Assembly (NCBI GenBank): GCA_973895155.1 | Contig: OZ316899.1 | Span: 8,060,001-8,124,000, forward strand | Reading direction: 5' to 3' | From: Marsupella aquatica | Lineage: Eukaryota; Marchantiophyta | DNA length: 64,000 nt | The notes under the pieces: generated by a model | Told to the model about the DNA's origin: nothing | The model's database searches: none | Seen by the model: the letters and a program-made list of their open reading frames with translations, nothing else | Translations under genes and position numbers: made by a program | Shown here: positions 42,856-54,113 of the stretch, piece after piece | Layout of the letters: the number at the start of each line of letters is the position of its first letter | Position numbering within the stretch: position 1 is the first letter of the stretch

Positions 42856-43869
42856 TTATTCATAATCATTAGGGTTAACAGAATCATACGCACTATCAAA
42901 AAACTCTTCATCTGTGGTCTGGAACTCAGAAGTAACATATTCTGGGTTGTCATAGGGAATGAATGGCTTTGTTGGCCATATTTCATATAAATCATATTTA
43001 TGCTCATCTAATCGCATATTTGTTGAAAGTGACTGCCTGACCCATTCAGGGCAGACCACACGCAGCCCATGTGTGATAAGCCATTGTACTGTGGACTTTC
43101 CATACTCTCAGCATGCCTTAGAATATGAATGAGCAATGAGATGGGTGGTCTCATTAGTGAGCTTCTCAATTACTGTACCACCTCTTCTACTGATCTCCCT
43201 CTTGAAACGACAGACCCTATATGGCTTGATAGACTTGTCAAGTATAACAGCCCTCACACCTCTGAACATGGTACGGTTTGGGATGGGTTCTGTCTCATAT
43301 GGGAGAATGTTGTTGTATACTTTTGTGATCTGGTCAATAGACGAAACCCTACTCCCACCTCTCCCTGCAATTCTACGAGCCTTGTGCCAATCTCGACTGT
43401 CTTTCATCATTTGGACGCTATTGTACTTTCTCTCAAACAAATTGTAATCATCAGGATCTTGGACAATCCCTTTTCTAAGGGAGTCAGACATCCATTCTGC
43501 TGAAAGTATTTTGACATGCCTCAAGAAGACTTTGTCATAGAAAACCGACCAAGATGCCATTTTCAGACAATGTTCCCATGTTTCTGCAATAATATGGGTG
43601 ACTTCAGTGTCCTGTAGTTGAGATTGTGTCTTTGTACCGTGACGCTCAATGAGTTTTCTCCTAAGGATATCCAATCTTGCACTCTGAATACCCGGGACAA
43701 AAAAGACTCTGACCCCTTGGAAGATGGGAGCACATTGGGAAGTTGGAAGGGGGACAGGTTCACGCTTCCGTTTGGAAGGCAATACATGCAGTAAATCCCA
43801 GCACGGAGTCAATACATGCAGTAAATCCCAGCACGGAGTTATAGGACAAACCATATACTCTTCAGTCAA
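42856..43869 (-). pseudogene. Double-BRCT protein with one in-frame stop
   Basis: A single frame of 338 codons broken only by TGA at 43108-43110. N-terminal Lys/Arg patch, then BRCT 1 (FQGVRVFFVPGIQSAR ... EVTHIIAE ... ILSAEWMSDSL), which looks like the BRCT of X-family DNA polymerases (lambda/mu); then BRCT 2 (FRGVRAVIL ... GGTVIEKL ... THLIAHSYS, stop, then VVCPEWVRQSL ... LDEHKYDL). An acidic tail follows. No polymerase or ligase domain is present. It lies upstream of tnp2 on the same strand. BRCT modules bind phosphopeptides or DNA ends in repair. It could be a host gene fragment captured by the CACTA or a decayed neighbour. Confidence 0.75.
43782..43841. repeat. Perfect 30-bp tandem duplication
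   Basis: Two copies of a 30-base unit beginning CAATACATGCAGTAAATCCC. It stays in frame in the BRCT gene, doubling TPCWDLLHVL near its N-terminus. Confidence 0.85.
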
Positions 43870-44768
43870 ATTATTTTCACCATGTGTTCATGTAATTACA
43901 TTGATGAAAGTAGAGCGACAGCCTACTTCAGTATACACATAGCATACATGTGGCCCTTTATATTGTCTTGTCTGCATATAGCCTGAATTCACATTTGAAT
44001 ACCTGTATCTTACATGACAGTGGTGGGGACTGAGAATGATATCATTCAACTGCCCAAATTCCAGTCACATCTGTAATTGTACAAATGTATGGGGCATCAC
44101 CACCGAGACAGGAAAACAGGATTCTTGTTAACAGGAAAATAGGAACTGTTAATTAACAGTAAAGATATGAAGTTTTTGGCCCACTTTTGATGGAAAGGTA
44201 AGACTTGATCGGGTTCCTTGCAACAACAAAATTCACATGCTATCTCTGTAACTGAATTACTTGTCCAGCATATATGCGTAAACCATAGAGTGGGTCCCAC
44301 CATACACAGGCTACTGAGGTGAGGCACACTCCAAAAATACCAATCTTAAAAATATCATCGGAATCGGTAAGGTACTATGTAATAGCGCTAGGCGCTAACA
44401 AAAAAACCAAGGGGTTTGAGATGAGACCAAATGGATTGAACGGTGTTCATAAATAAATAATTAAGTACACTTCAATGAAGTGTGACCTGGAAGGGGAAGA
44501 TTTATATCCCACGAGAAGAACTCAAATATAGGAAAGTTCACAAACGGAGATTCCGATCGCAAAGATAAGTACTGGAAAGCATTCGGACCATAATCAAACA
44601 AGATTCACTCAGAAAGGGACAAACTGAAGCTAGCGCCCGGCGCTAGCCATATGTTATAACAAAATGTGTAAAGAAAATGAGTATCTGATTAGGTATCATT
44701 GAAAAGATGTGAAACGTTCCAATGCGACAAATCAGTTTGGAGCCGTTGAACGTTACTAAATGTCTAGT
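43870..44768. other. Noncoding stretch with palindromic repeats
   Basis: No gene seen. Two copies of a near-palindrome related to GCTAGCGCCCGGCGCTAGC lie at about 44383 and 44632. The rest is AT-rich. Confidence 0.5.
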
Positions 44769-46952
44769 CTATAAGTCCAAAGAATTCTGCCTAGCTAGAA
44801 TGAGCCTCACCTCACCTACAGTCAGAATTGGCTGACTAGCCAAAGTTGAATCCACCACATCTAGTTTTAGGACGTTGGTATACACCCAATAGAGATGCTT
44901 GCACGGCATGAAGGGCCTACCATGAGAATGGCGACGATAGAAGTCCTCACAAGAACAACATGGGAAAATGCAAATCTGTACCCAATAAGTGTTTGTCGTG
45001 TGAAGTCTCTCTTGGGTTTGGATCTGAAATTGTTTGCCCCAAGAGTTCCCGATAGAAACATCAAATTGTTGAACGAGAGTCATTGACTCCTTGTTTGCGG
45101 ATTCAATTCTTTTGTTGTGCCCTTGCGAAAGATTTGAACGTGGGATTGTATTTTTACCATTCCTGCTCCAAAGGCGGATATTTGGCTCAAGGAGATTGAT
45201 TTTCTCCGGGAAAAGGTTCACATTGATTCGCAAGTCAAAAGGAGATGGAGCAGCCTGACGTCCGGCCTCTAGATTGATAGCAATCCCTTGCTGAGTCAGG
45301 AATTGGACCTCAGCCTCGGAAAGATTCACCACATTATGACGGGGCCGGCTCTTATAGCATGCACTATTGGGACAAAACCAAATCATCTCAGGGTGTGGTT
45401 CTCCCCTGAACATGCGATATCCTTTGACAACAATGCCAACTACACCATCCGTTGACGGGTAACCAACCTTTTTAAGATGATTGCGACAGTCATCTCGATC
45501 CGATTATTTTCCACCAAGAGATCCATTACACTGAGGCCCTGCACCATGTCTCGTCACTCTTCGTAGGTGCCACGCCCCTGGTCGCACATCTGTCTCCAAC
45601 ATAGGTGAGTCATGGACAACCTTTTGGAGGTTGGGAGGTGCAGACCTTTTGGAGGTTGGGAGGTTGGGAGGTTGGGAGGCTGCAGACGACCTTGTTGACC
45701 TCCTCCAGGGCGGAGTACTCCAATGTCTGCCTTCTTCAATTTCACTTTCTGACAGGTCCACAACGCCAATGTCATGGTGAATAGGACCCGATGCAACGGG
45801 GGAGAATTCAGTCTTGTTTAAGTTTTTCTTTTTCATGCCTCGAGTATTTGGTGATGTTACAAGAATAGTGTCATGCCGATGGGAGTCTTGTGCCGAGATG
45901 TTCCCAGAGGCTTGACCTTTCCTCTTCATAGACTTTGTGGTAACATCCCCATTGAGAGGGCCACTCCTTTCCAGGTCGAATTCAGCCGCACCGGAAAGAA
46001 GCATATTGGAAGCATCTTGGAAAAGTTTTGAAGAACCTGCCTGGTCTGCCGAACGGAATGCCAATTCCCAAATTGTAGGTCCGGTTCCTCGGTTAAGACC
46101 TCTCTTATACGTCGTATACGTAGCAACTTGTGAAAGAGCCCTATTTTGATCCATCTCACATGCTTCAAATAGACCAGCCTTTTTCTTAGTTTGCCAAGCC
46201 TTCATCATGGAATGTGCCGCCTCTGAAGTAGTACAGTTAGGAATCATAGCGCTTTCCTCTACGCTTTTGTTCTGCATAAAACATTTGGAGCACAGTTTAG
46301 GAAATATGGCTTAGTCACTGCATTCAATAAAGAAACATTTGAACCAAATCATTTGGTTAGATTTTCGGGTTTAATCAATGCCAGCGCCTGGCGCTACCAC
46401 CATTCACACTAGAATATGGACAAATACGAGTAACAAGTGGTTCATAAAACTAGTGTCGGGTGCTAGTATCAAAACTCGGGCAAATATTGGAGTGGAACTA
46501 GGACACGGAAGTCACTGGAAATAATGATAGCGCCAAGCGCTAGTATGACTTTGTTTGATTCCTTCTTTTAAAATGTTGATTCGTGTGTTTACTTGTTTAT
46601 GGATGTTGAAACTCACCAAACAAATAAAATTTCCCCATTGACGCCATCGGACCACCCACCACGCAAGCCAACCTTGGAGCATCCGAAGCTTTCCTGGAAC
46701 ACAATTCCCTGATCTCCACATGTCAATTTCCCTGGAAATTCTGTAGGCTCCAAGAAATGTTGACGCGTTCCTTAAAGAGTCCCACATCTTCCGGTGCTCT
46801 TCTCGTTTTTCTTCCAATACTCCTTCAATTGAATGACGATGAAACGATTGATAGAAGTGAAACGCATCCGATCGCTCCTTTTCCGGGTTAGGATGTCCAC
46901 CAAAAAACACGTTCCGGACAACATTCCATCCAGCTTGAGCATTGTCAGCCAT
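44769..46952 (-). pseudogene. Intron-containing gene with a SWIM-type zinc finger, one in-frame stop
   Basis: Exon 1 46952-46617 (112 codons from ATG MADNAQAGW; Trp-rich helical end). The intron has donor GTGAGT (46616-46611) and acceptor TTATGCAG (ending 46272), phase 0. Exon 2 46271-44769 is one frame with a single TAA at 45504-45506. The first part is Ser/Lys-rich (about 255 codons). The second has FCPNSACYKSRPRH and a SWIM-like motif C-x-C-x16-C-x-H (CSCEDFY...PCKHLYW, about 44895-44960). SWIM fingers occur in Mutator-type transposases and some plant regulators; no transposase core is visible here. I do not recognise the family. It may be a host gene with a nonsense mutation or part of a transposon. 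Confidence 0.6.
46380..46545. repeat. Palindrome cluster in the SWIM-gene intron
   Basis: Copies related to GCTAGCGCCCGGCGCTAGC at about 46382 (CAGCGCCTGGCGCTA), 46449 (ACTAGTGTCGGGTGCTAGT, a degraded form) and 46526 (TAGCGCCAAGCGCTAGT). Together with the two copies at 44.4-44.6 kb they flank exon 2. Confidence 0.6.
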
Positions 46953-47472
46953 GAATCCATGGATTACTGTGATATAGCAATTATTCAGAATTTCTGTGAA
47001 AACTTTAAAATTTTCAACTTTTTGAGATAAGTAGTGATTCGCCTCAGGTTATCTATATTAATTAGGAGCATTAGAGTAGTTAAGCCATCCTCAAGTACAT
47101 CCTTGTACTCTCCTAAAACTAGTTCCTTTTACAACCATGTCAAACCGGAGTCACAATAGCAGCTTATACGCTTACGCGCTGATGCTTCCAGACGCTTATA
47201 CGCAGCCCACCCTGCCGGTAACCGAAAGTAACCGTTGACAATGAGGAGGGAGTGACAGAGTGACTTACTGGACCACCTGCTCGCGATGAATATTTCCACT
47301 TCCCTGTTTGCTACCAAAGGCCTCGACGATCATACGCCCATACGTAGAGACGCTTGAGCGCTGTGGCATTTATACGCTCATACGCAATCACGCCAATACG
47401 TCCGACATTTTGCAACTTAGATTTCTGTGGCAATAGTGAATCAAATTCCAAGAACCGTGGCTACAACTTGCC
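46953..47472. other. Divergent intergenic region with TACGC-word clusters
   Basis: Lies between the SWIM gene (leftward) and the 47473 ORF (rightward). Two clusters of ATACGC/TTACGC words: about 47160-47206 and 47330-47400 (CATACGCCCATACG, TTTATACGCTCATACGC). No gene seen. It may hold two promoters. Confidence 0.5.
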
Positions 47473-49934
47473 ATGGCGGGCGTGGAGGAGATGAGTAGCG
47501 ATTCCCCTATTCCGAAAGCTGTACCTGTGAAGTACCCCGCACTGGAGAGGGATTTGATGTTATTGACCGATGCTCTAGAAGTTATGCACCTGGGAAAACT
47601 TCTATCCATTCCGTGGTCTTCTATGTGTCCTACCTACTTGCGCGAGTTCGCTGATGAGTCTCAGATTCCAGAAGCTTTTCAAGAGACTGTTCGAGCAAAT
47701 CCCGAAAAATGGGACTTGGAATTCGTGGCCGACGCTTTTAGTTGTCCATCAAAAGGTTGTGGTTTACAATCTGGAAAGAGTACTCTATCTGATCCAATGT
47801 TCGCTGGGACGATAAATACGAAGGCTGGATGGAAGCTAAATCAATGTATTGATTATACCTTCAAAATTATCCTTGAGTTTTTAGTGCCGATTTTCCATCC
47901 CACTCGACCTTACATGGTACCTGTATCTTTGGCGAACACATTTGTTACTTCATGGAAGGGACTTGCTGAAGTTAATTGGGGATTGTTACTGAGACACACC
48001 ATCCTCAGTCAAATCAATGCTGTACAGAATGAAAAACCTACATACCTCCCAGCTTACCTCAGTCAGCTTTACTGGTATGGAGACTGTCTACTCCCACAAG
48101 AGAAGCTCGAAAGGATTGCACTATTGGAGGAATTAGATGTGGAACATTCAGAGGCTGATTCGAGACTCGATGATCTGAGAATGGAGGAAACATCAGAAGC
48201 CAATCATCAAGAAATTATACCACCTGCTCTGGAACTTATGGATGAGGATATTAATTCTCACGTTGAGATTACACCTTACCATACTAATAGTAGTCCGACC
48301 GACCACTCTCCTCTCCCTGTTATCCCTGCCAGTGAACACAATCATCCAGAGAAATTGATTGATGATGAGAAGGCTATTTTTAATCAGGATATAGTAGACA
48401 GTTTGTCCAGAATGCTGACCTGTGATCCAGAAGAAATCCTCCCTATTGTAGATAGATTAAGGACTGCTTCTGTTACTCAACCCTCACCAGCCTATAACTG
48501 TATTACTCCATACAATCCCACTTCCATTTATTCACCCACCCAGAGTCCTATCCAATCAAAACATCCATTCACCGAAGGACAATCAGAAGCCCCTAGGACT
48601 ACACATCACCTCTCTCTGACAGACATCGAGTATCCAGACACTATCATGGGATCCCCAATGGATGAGAGATTACCACCACTGAGAACAGATCTTCAACAAA
48701 TTATGAATACTTCACCCCGACATCCAACTGAGTACTATTTTAATCTTGTGGGTGAGATTTGCAAGATGTTGGAATGTGATCCCGGTCATTTGATCGAAAT
48801 ATTAGATGAGATTATGTATAGATTATCACGTATTTCAAGCCACGACCAGCACTTGGAATACTATGAAGATCTCGTCCACAGATTCACTCAGATGTTTGGC
48901 TGCAACACCAAACAAGTTTATTCTGCAGTTCGCTATCATACCTCAGCATCAGGCTCTCCCATTTCTTATTCTAGTTCTCCTTCTAGCCATTCACCTACTT
49001 CTCCTTATAGTCCTTCAAACCAACCAACCAACTTTTCCCTAGTTTTTTAGAACCTGAGATCACTCCTACAGATGCACATCTTGCCATTTCTTTCCCTGAC
49101 ACTCTTCCATCCAGTCAAGACAAGTCATGCCAAGTCAATTTTATCCCTACTCTGCATATCGATCCAAAAACCCCTCAGGAGAGTATTAAACAGTTTGTTG
49201 AGTTTGTTAGAGTCTCAGACCTTAGATCCCCTCCTATTTTGGAGTTTTGGAAATATTACCATAAGAAGAGAGTTGAATGCCTTTATATCTTGAAACTTCA
49301 TCTGCTAGAGGTCACTCGCTTGGAGATAGCAGAGATGGATGAGATCTGGACAGAAGCTGAGCATTTTTTCCCTGTACTCGCTGTCATGATCCTCGTTGGA
49401 CACCTTGTATTGGAGAATGGAGATCTGGCTCTAGCTTATTTCGGGAATTTACCTGCTTATGTCCTGGAGTTCATCATTGTCTTCTTAAGACAAACCAAGA
49501 GGAGATTTCAGATGAATCATGAAGCTTCTCCAGTCCAGCCTGTTGTCCTCCAACGATTTGTTACTCCAGTATCTGAGAAGCAGAGGATTTGGAATAACAT
49601 CACTTCTCAGCGATTAACAGAGTATACTCTGAAGTGGCGTGAACTCCTACCATTCGCCAGAGACTCCGAGGTATTCATGGCCAAGTTTCCTCAAAACTAC
49701 CATGCTACTTGCTGCACTTACGACTTCATTGGTATTTACATGCAAGCTAGCAAGGTAAATACCATGCTACATCGGAGGCTACTTCCTGTACTTGATCTTG
49801 AACGACAGCGGAAGTCCTTACCTTTCTATCGGCATCACACTCAAGATATGGATGCAATTCGAGAAGCTATGCAGACCAACACCTACACCAGAGCTCAGCA
49901 ACCAGATCCGACGGCACTACTCCAACAAGATTAA
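47473..49934 (+). pseudogene. Divergent aORF relative, nearly intact (about 820 codons)
   Basis: Open for 525 codons from ATG 47473, then a one-base slip in the T-run near 49040, after which the same protein continues to 49934. Residues 60-240 hold a globular domain whose FVADAFSCPSKG and SGKSTLSDPMF align with VIAEVFGLPMGN and TRKTLPDKEF of the E2 aORF. Residues about 300-500 contain three copies of a helical motif (LSRMLTCDPEEILPIVD; ICKMLECDPGHLIEILD; FTQMFGCNTKQVYSAVR). A Ser/Pro/Tyr-rich stretch (SPTSPYSPS) follows, then a second globular domain rich in Leu, Phe and Arg. No coiled coil is evident. It probably belongs to a retroelement, perhaps E3. Function unknown. Confidence 0.6.
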
Positions 49935-51094
49935 CTCTACTACGACCATAGTTAAGTTATATAGATCCACGCAATTTTAGTTAAATAGTTAAAATAGTCA
50001 GAAAAGTCTCATACTTTTCCAAGAGATAGCCCTTACGTAGTAGAACCTACCTTGAAAATCTCAACTCAAACCGACATGTGTTTTGAAAGTTAAAAATATT
50101 TTAGTTTTGTTGTTTTCTGCTTAAACGCAAAAGCGCTAATGCGCTTATGCGCCTATGAGCTTATGCGCGCATGCGCCCAACACTTAGAAAATTTTCCAGT
50201 TTTCATTTTTCTATAACATTTTTAACACTTTTACCTATTTTATTGAGACACTTAGGCACCTCAGAAAAGTCTCATATTTTACCAGCATGAAGAATATACA
50301 AGCAAGCAAGCACTCTATGTTATTGATGAGTACTTAATACAAAGAATTTATTCCCCTTCCTTGTGTTTGAATGTTGAGATTTCAGACCAGAGAAGTAAAA
50401 CTTTATGATTGATGAATCTTTTGAATGTGTGGAGATAGATTCCTTAATTGGTGAAGGCTATACATTCTTGAGTTCTTGATGCATATATTTTTGGCATAAC
50501 ATTGCTTGTGCACGAAGTGCAAAGAATGGTATCACCCAATTACCTGTGACTTTAAGTTGTTGATGATGGCGCTTGATATTCGTGACTCAAAGTACCGATT
50601 GGATGCTGAAGTGATTGGTTGTTAATCCTAACTTAGTACCTCGGAAAGAAAGGTTGAGATGTGTAGACGGCACCCTAACAACCATCCCAGTAAAGTATTC
50701 CATTCCAGAAATGTCCTTACAAGTTCAATACCTTAAATCATCTCAAATTAAGTTATGTTGAGAAGTTACCTTGGTATTTTCCAGACTCCCTCACCATACC
50801 TCAAGATTTTATTGTGTTTTGTTAATTGTTTCCATTTTGTTATTTTATTTACAATGTTAAGCAAACATTCAAAACTATGCCTTACTGAGCAACCATAGTA
50901 AAAGACTCACCTTTGTGTTTTTGTTACTTAAGTCATTCAAAAGTGCTAAATCATAGAAAATCATTTCTTACATGTTCTTCCATGGGAACGAATACCGAGT
51001 TTTGGATCTTAAATGTTTATTTATGTTCCTAGTGTGATACTACAATTACTACGTTGTCTAACCCATTTTCATGGCAAACCTCAATCATAAATTT
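49935..51094. other. AT-rich noncoding stretch between aORF relative and E3
   Basis: 1.16 kb without a supported gene. A compact cluster of GCGC/ATGCGC words (TAATGCGCTTATGCGCC and neighbours, 50126-50178) resembles the TACGC clusters upstream of 47473. If the aORF relative and E3 form one element, this would be the LTR end and leader, with gag mostly deleted. Confidence 0.45.
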
Positions 51095-53028
51095 CCTTAT
51101 GTTATAAAACCGGACACCATAAAGACGCATGTCCTAAACTTAATACTAGTCATGTTCGGCATGTGGCTAAGGTCAGACCATGTCAGGGAGAAGTAGAGTA
51201 CTTTTTAGGGGATGCCGCTGATAGTGTTTTCGGCATCAGTGAGACTGGAGCACGAGACCTATCCAACCGACCTGCATCTCTCTGGTCAGGATTAAGAAAC
51301 AATCCAGGAGAAATGTATCCTCGGATTATTCAGAATCCGTCAGTACCTCCTAGGCCAAATGTGCAAAGATTTTTGGCATGCTATAATTGTGGTCAACCTG
51401 GCCATTTTGCTAGAGAATGCCCAAATGCACGCAAACAAGGTGATGGACAACCAGCTCAGCTATGTATGGGATGCCGACAGGAGGGTCACATGCTAGGACA
51501 ATGTCCTACTTGGTTGGCAGGACTTGCCACAAATCATAAGCTCTTGCCGGTCAAGGTTTTGCCTCCGGGTACTACCCCAGGAGGAGTTCAAATCAACCAC
51601 ATCGAACTCGGATGGCAAGTGGATGCCGAGGCAGAGTTTGGACCATCTGATGATGAGGCCGAGGCCCTATCAACATTTTCAGAAGAGGATTTGAATCATG
51701 ATTGCTACCGGGTCTCTACTCGATCCACCAGAAGGAAGGAAAGGTAGGATGGGCTGGCCAAAAATAAGGGGAAGGTTAAAGAAGAAAAGATCGACTCTTT
51801 GTCAACATCAACAGAAGGAGAAGGAAGGGCGCCGGCAACACAGGTAAGCCATGAGCCCGCAAGTGAGCCCAATCCTTCACAGGACAACGACTTCAATCAA
51901 GACCACCCTAAGTTGTTTTACCCCTCTATTACGGCTAGTGTTAAGGAACAACTGCGAGAATTGGAAACCCTGGAGAATACCGAAGCCATAGCCAAGGATG
52001 TGAAACGAGCAAAAGCATTGTTTGCTTTGGAGGATCCAAGGGCTGTGGAAACTAGCGTGAAAAAACAGGCCGAAGCCAATACAGAGACACCGCCAGAAGA
52101 GAAGCTGATAGTCCCCTATGACTTGGCTAAAGATGTACCAGAATCTAGAGTCTCGGCAACAGTAGGTCAACTATTGAAAAATAGCCCATACTTTCGGAAG
52201 CAGTTAAGGAAGGCCATTCTCGGCAAGCCAAGATTACCCAAGGTAGCAACCAAATCCGACGTGCTGATGATAGAAGAAGATCAAGGAGCCCCAACATTAC
52301 CATTAATGATTCAAGGAGAAATATTACTAAGGGTACCCATCAATGGAGGATCAGGGGTACGTATTATGATTGATTCAACAGCAAAAGGATGGGGACTAAC
52401 GCCAGAGATGACTGGAAGAGTGTTGAACATGGCCAATGGGTATCAGGTCATTCCCACGGGAGTGTTAACCGGCATCAAGACTGAGATAGGAGGGATCTTC
52501 TTTAGCATTAACTATGTAGTAATGAAGCCGGTAAACCCTACGTCATTTCGGCTATTGATTGGCAGGCCATGGCTGTATCTAGCCAAGGTAATAGAAGATT
52601 GGGGGAACAAGGAGTTCACTTTTGGAACCCCCGCTATCACGGTATCTTGGGACACCAAGGATGACCGTAGGAGAAGCATCAAGGAGGTAGACGGGTATGA
52701 CAGTGGACTAGAGTCTGCAAATGAGGTACGTTGGCTAGAATGCCTCACTAACCTGACCGAAGAAAGTATCTTTGGACCAGAAGTATCCCCCAATGGACTA
52801 TGGCAAGAACCTATGGAGAGTGACTTGGAGGAATGTGAAGACGAAACCAAGGACTGCTTTGCCATAGAGTCCACCTTTTTAGCTTCAATTCCGGAGGAAG
52901 CACAAAAAGTGGACCAATTGAATGAAACGGCTAAGTGGGGAGATGCACCCAAGCCAGTGGATTTTCCTCAGGCGTTGTGGCAGAGCCGGCAGGATCCACA
53001 ACGCCATCTATCATCGGCAATAAATTAA
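51095..53028 (+). pseudogene. E3 gag zinc knuckles and protease
   Basis: Begins inside a partial knuckle (CYKTGHHKDAC), then CYNCGQPGHFAREC and CMGCRQEGHMLGQC. After a TAG (51745-51747) the same frame continues through an acidic/Lys linker to the protease region. There the catalytic block reads NGGSGVRIMI, with Asn for the Asp seen in E1 and E4 (VDGG). LIGRPWLYLAKV follows. The frame is lost near 52960-53028. Confidence 0.85.
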
Positions 53029-53761
53029 ATACCAAGGAATCGGCATACAAGCCAATTATGAGGACAAAACAAATTGAGGCCCTATTAGAAGCCGGAAGAG
53101 CACAGCGACCTGACCCTCAGGAGGCAGGAATGGATGAGATACATAGAAACAAGCCAGAGCCGAGGCCGGAAGGGAAGTCGACCACAAATTTAAAACCAAA
53201 TAGTCCGGCAAGGGGACACTCTGCGCATAACCAAGGAGAAACCGACTCGGCTAGTACGGCCGAGATTCCAGTTTATGGAGGTATGAGACTGGAGAGGCTG
53301 GAAGCCGAATTGGACCCAAACTTGAAGAAGCAGATTAATATGATCCAAGCACGGCAATACCGAAAGCTCAACTTAGGAGAAGGAAGGGAACTGAACTTGG
53401 GACGGGACCTAGCACCTGAGCTTGAGAAAGAAATCAGTGAATTACTGATTGAATTTCAGGATGTGTTTGCATGGAGTCACCAAGACCTGAAGGGAGTAGA
53501 CCCAAAATTAGGAGAACATCGAATTGATCTCATGTTAGGGGCCAAATCATTTTGACAACCAATTCGAAGGATGAACCCTAAGTATTCCCTGATGGTCAAA
53601 ACTGAAATTGACAAACTAGTGGAAGTCGGATTCATCACTCCAGTCCTACATTCAAACTGGGTGTCTCCAATTGTGATAGTTCCCAAGAAAGCTGGATCCG
53701 ATGGTAAACCCAAGATCCGGGTTTATCAGGATTACAGGAAGTTGAATGAGGCTACGTTAAA
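52935..53761 (+). pseudogene. pol: E3 linker and reverse transcriptase N-terminus
   Basis: In the second frame, the linker leads to VYGGMRLERLEAELDPN and ELLIEFQDVFAWSHQDLKG, both shared with E1 and E4. Then RT begins: MNPKYSLMVKTEIDKLVE and WVSPIVIVPKKAG. TGA at 53553-53555 lies where E4 has Arg. The MITE enters at 53762, inside ATLK. Confidence 0.9.
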
Positions 53762-54109
53762 GGTCAAGTGCAAGCTAGAGGGGTACTGAAAGGATCTCCA
53801 TTTTCTCCACCAAAAGGACATAGGTCCTTGGTAAAAGCAATCACTAGAGGACAAAAAGACCAAAATGTTACATGGAATGGCCAGGATTGTTTTGGTGAGA
53901 TTGAAAGGTAAGATCTTGCATGCCAAATCTTTGGAAGTGTGTCCACATATTTCGGAATTTAAGAAGAGTGCCCAATCTTTTTGGAAGTGTGCCCAACCTT
54001 TTTGGGAGTGTGCTCAGCTAAATCTTAATGACATTTATACTCCTTTCACTCTCCTTTTTGAGCTAGTCCTTGGGGACTCCTTTGGTACCCCTCTAGCTTG
54101 CTTTTGACC
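53762..54109. mobile_element. 348-bp MITE inside E3 reverse transcriptase
   Basis: Terminal inverted repeats of about 25 bases: left GGTCAAGTGCAAGCTAGAGG, right end the complement with two differences. A TAAA (or TAAAG) duplication flanks it (53758-53761, 54110-54113). Removing the insert and one repeat restores the RT frame exactly. It contains short repeats of TTTTTGGAAGTGTGCCCAA type. No coding capacity. Confidence 0.85.
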
Positions 54110-54113
54110 TAAA

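Noticed and set aside
43108-43869. Full DNA polymerase lambda or DNA ligase IV gene
   Set aside because: Only BRCT modules are present; no polymerase X or ligase catalytic motifs are found nearby on either strand.
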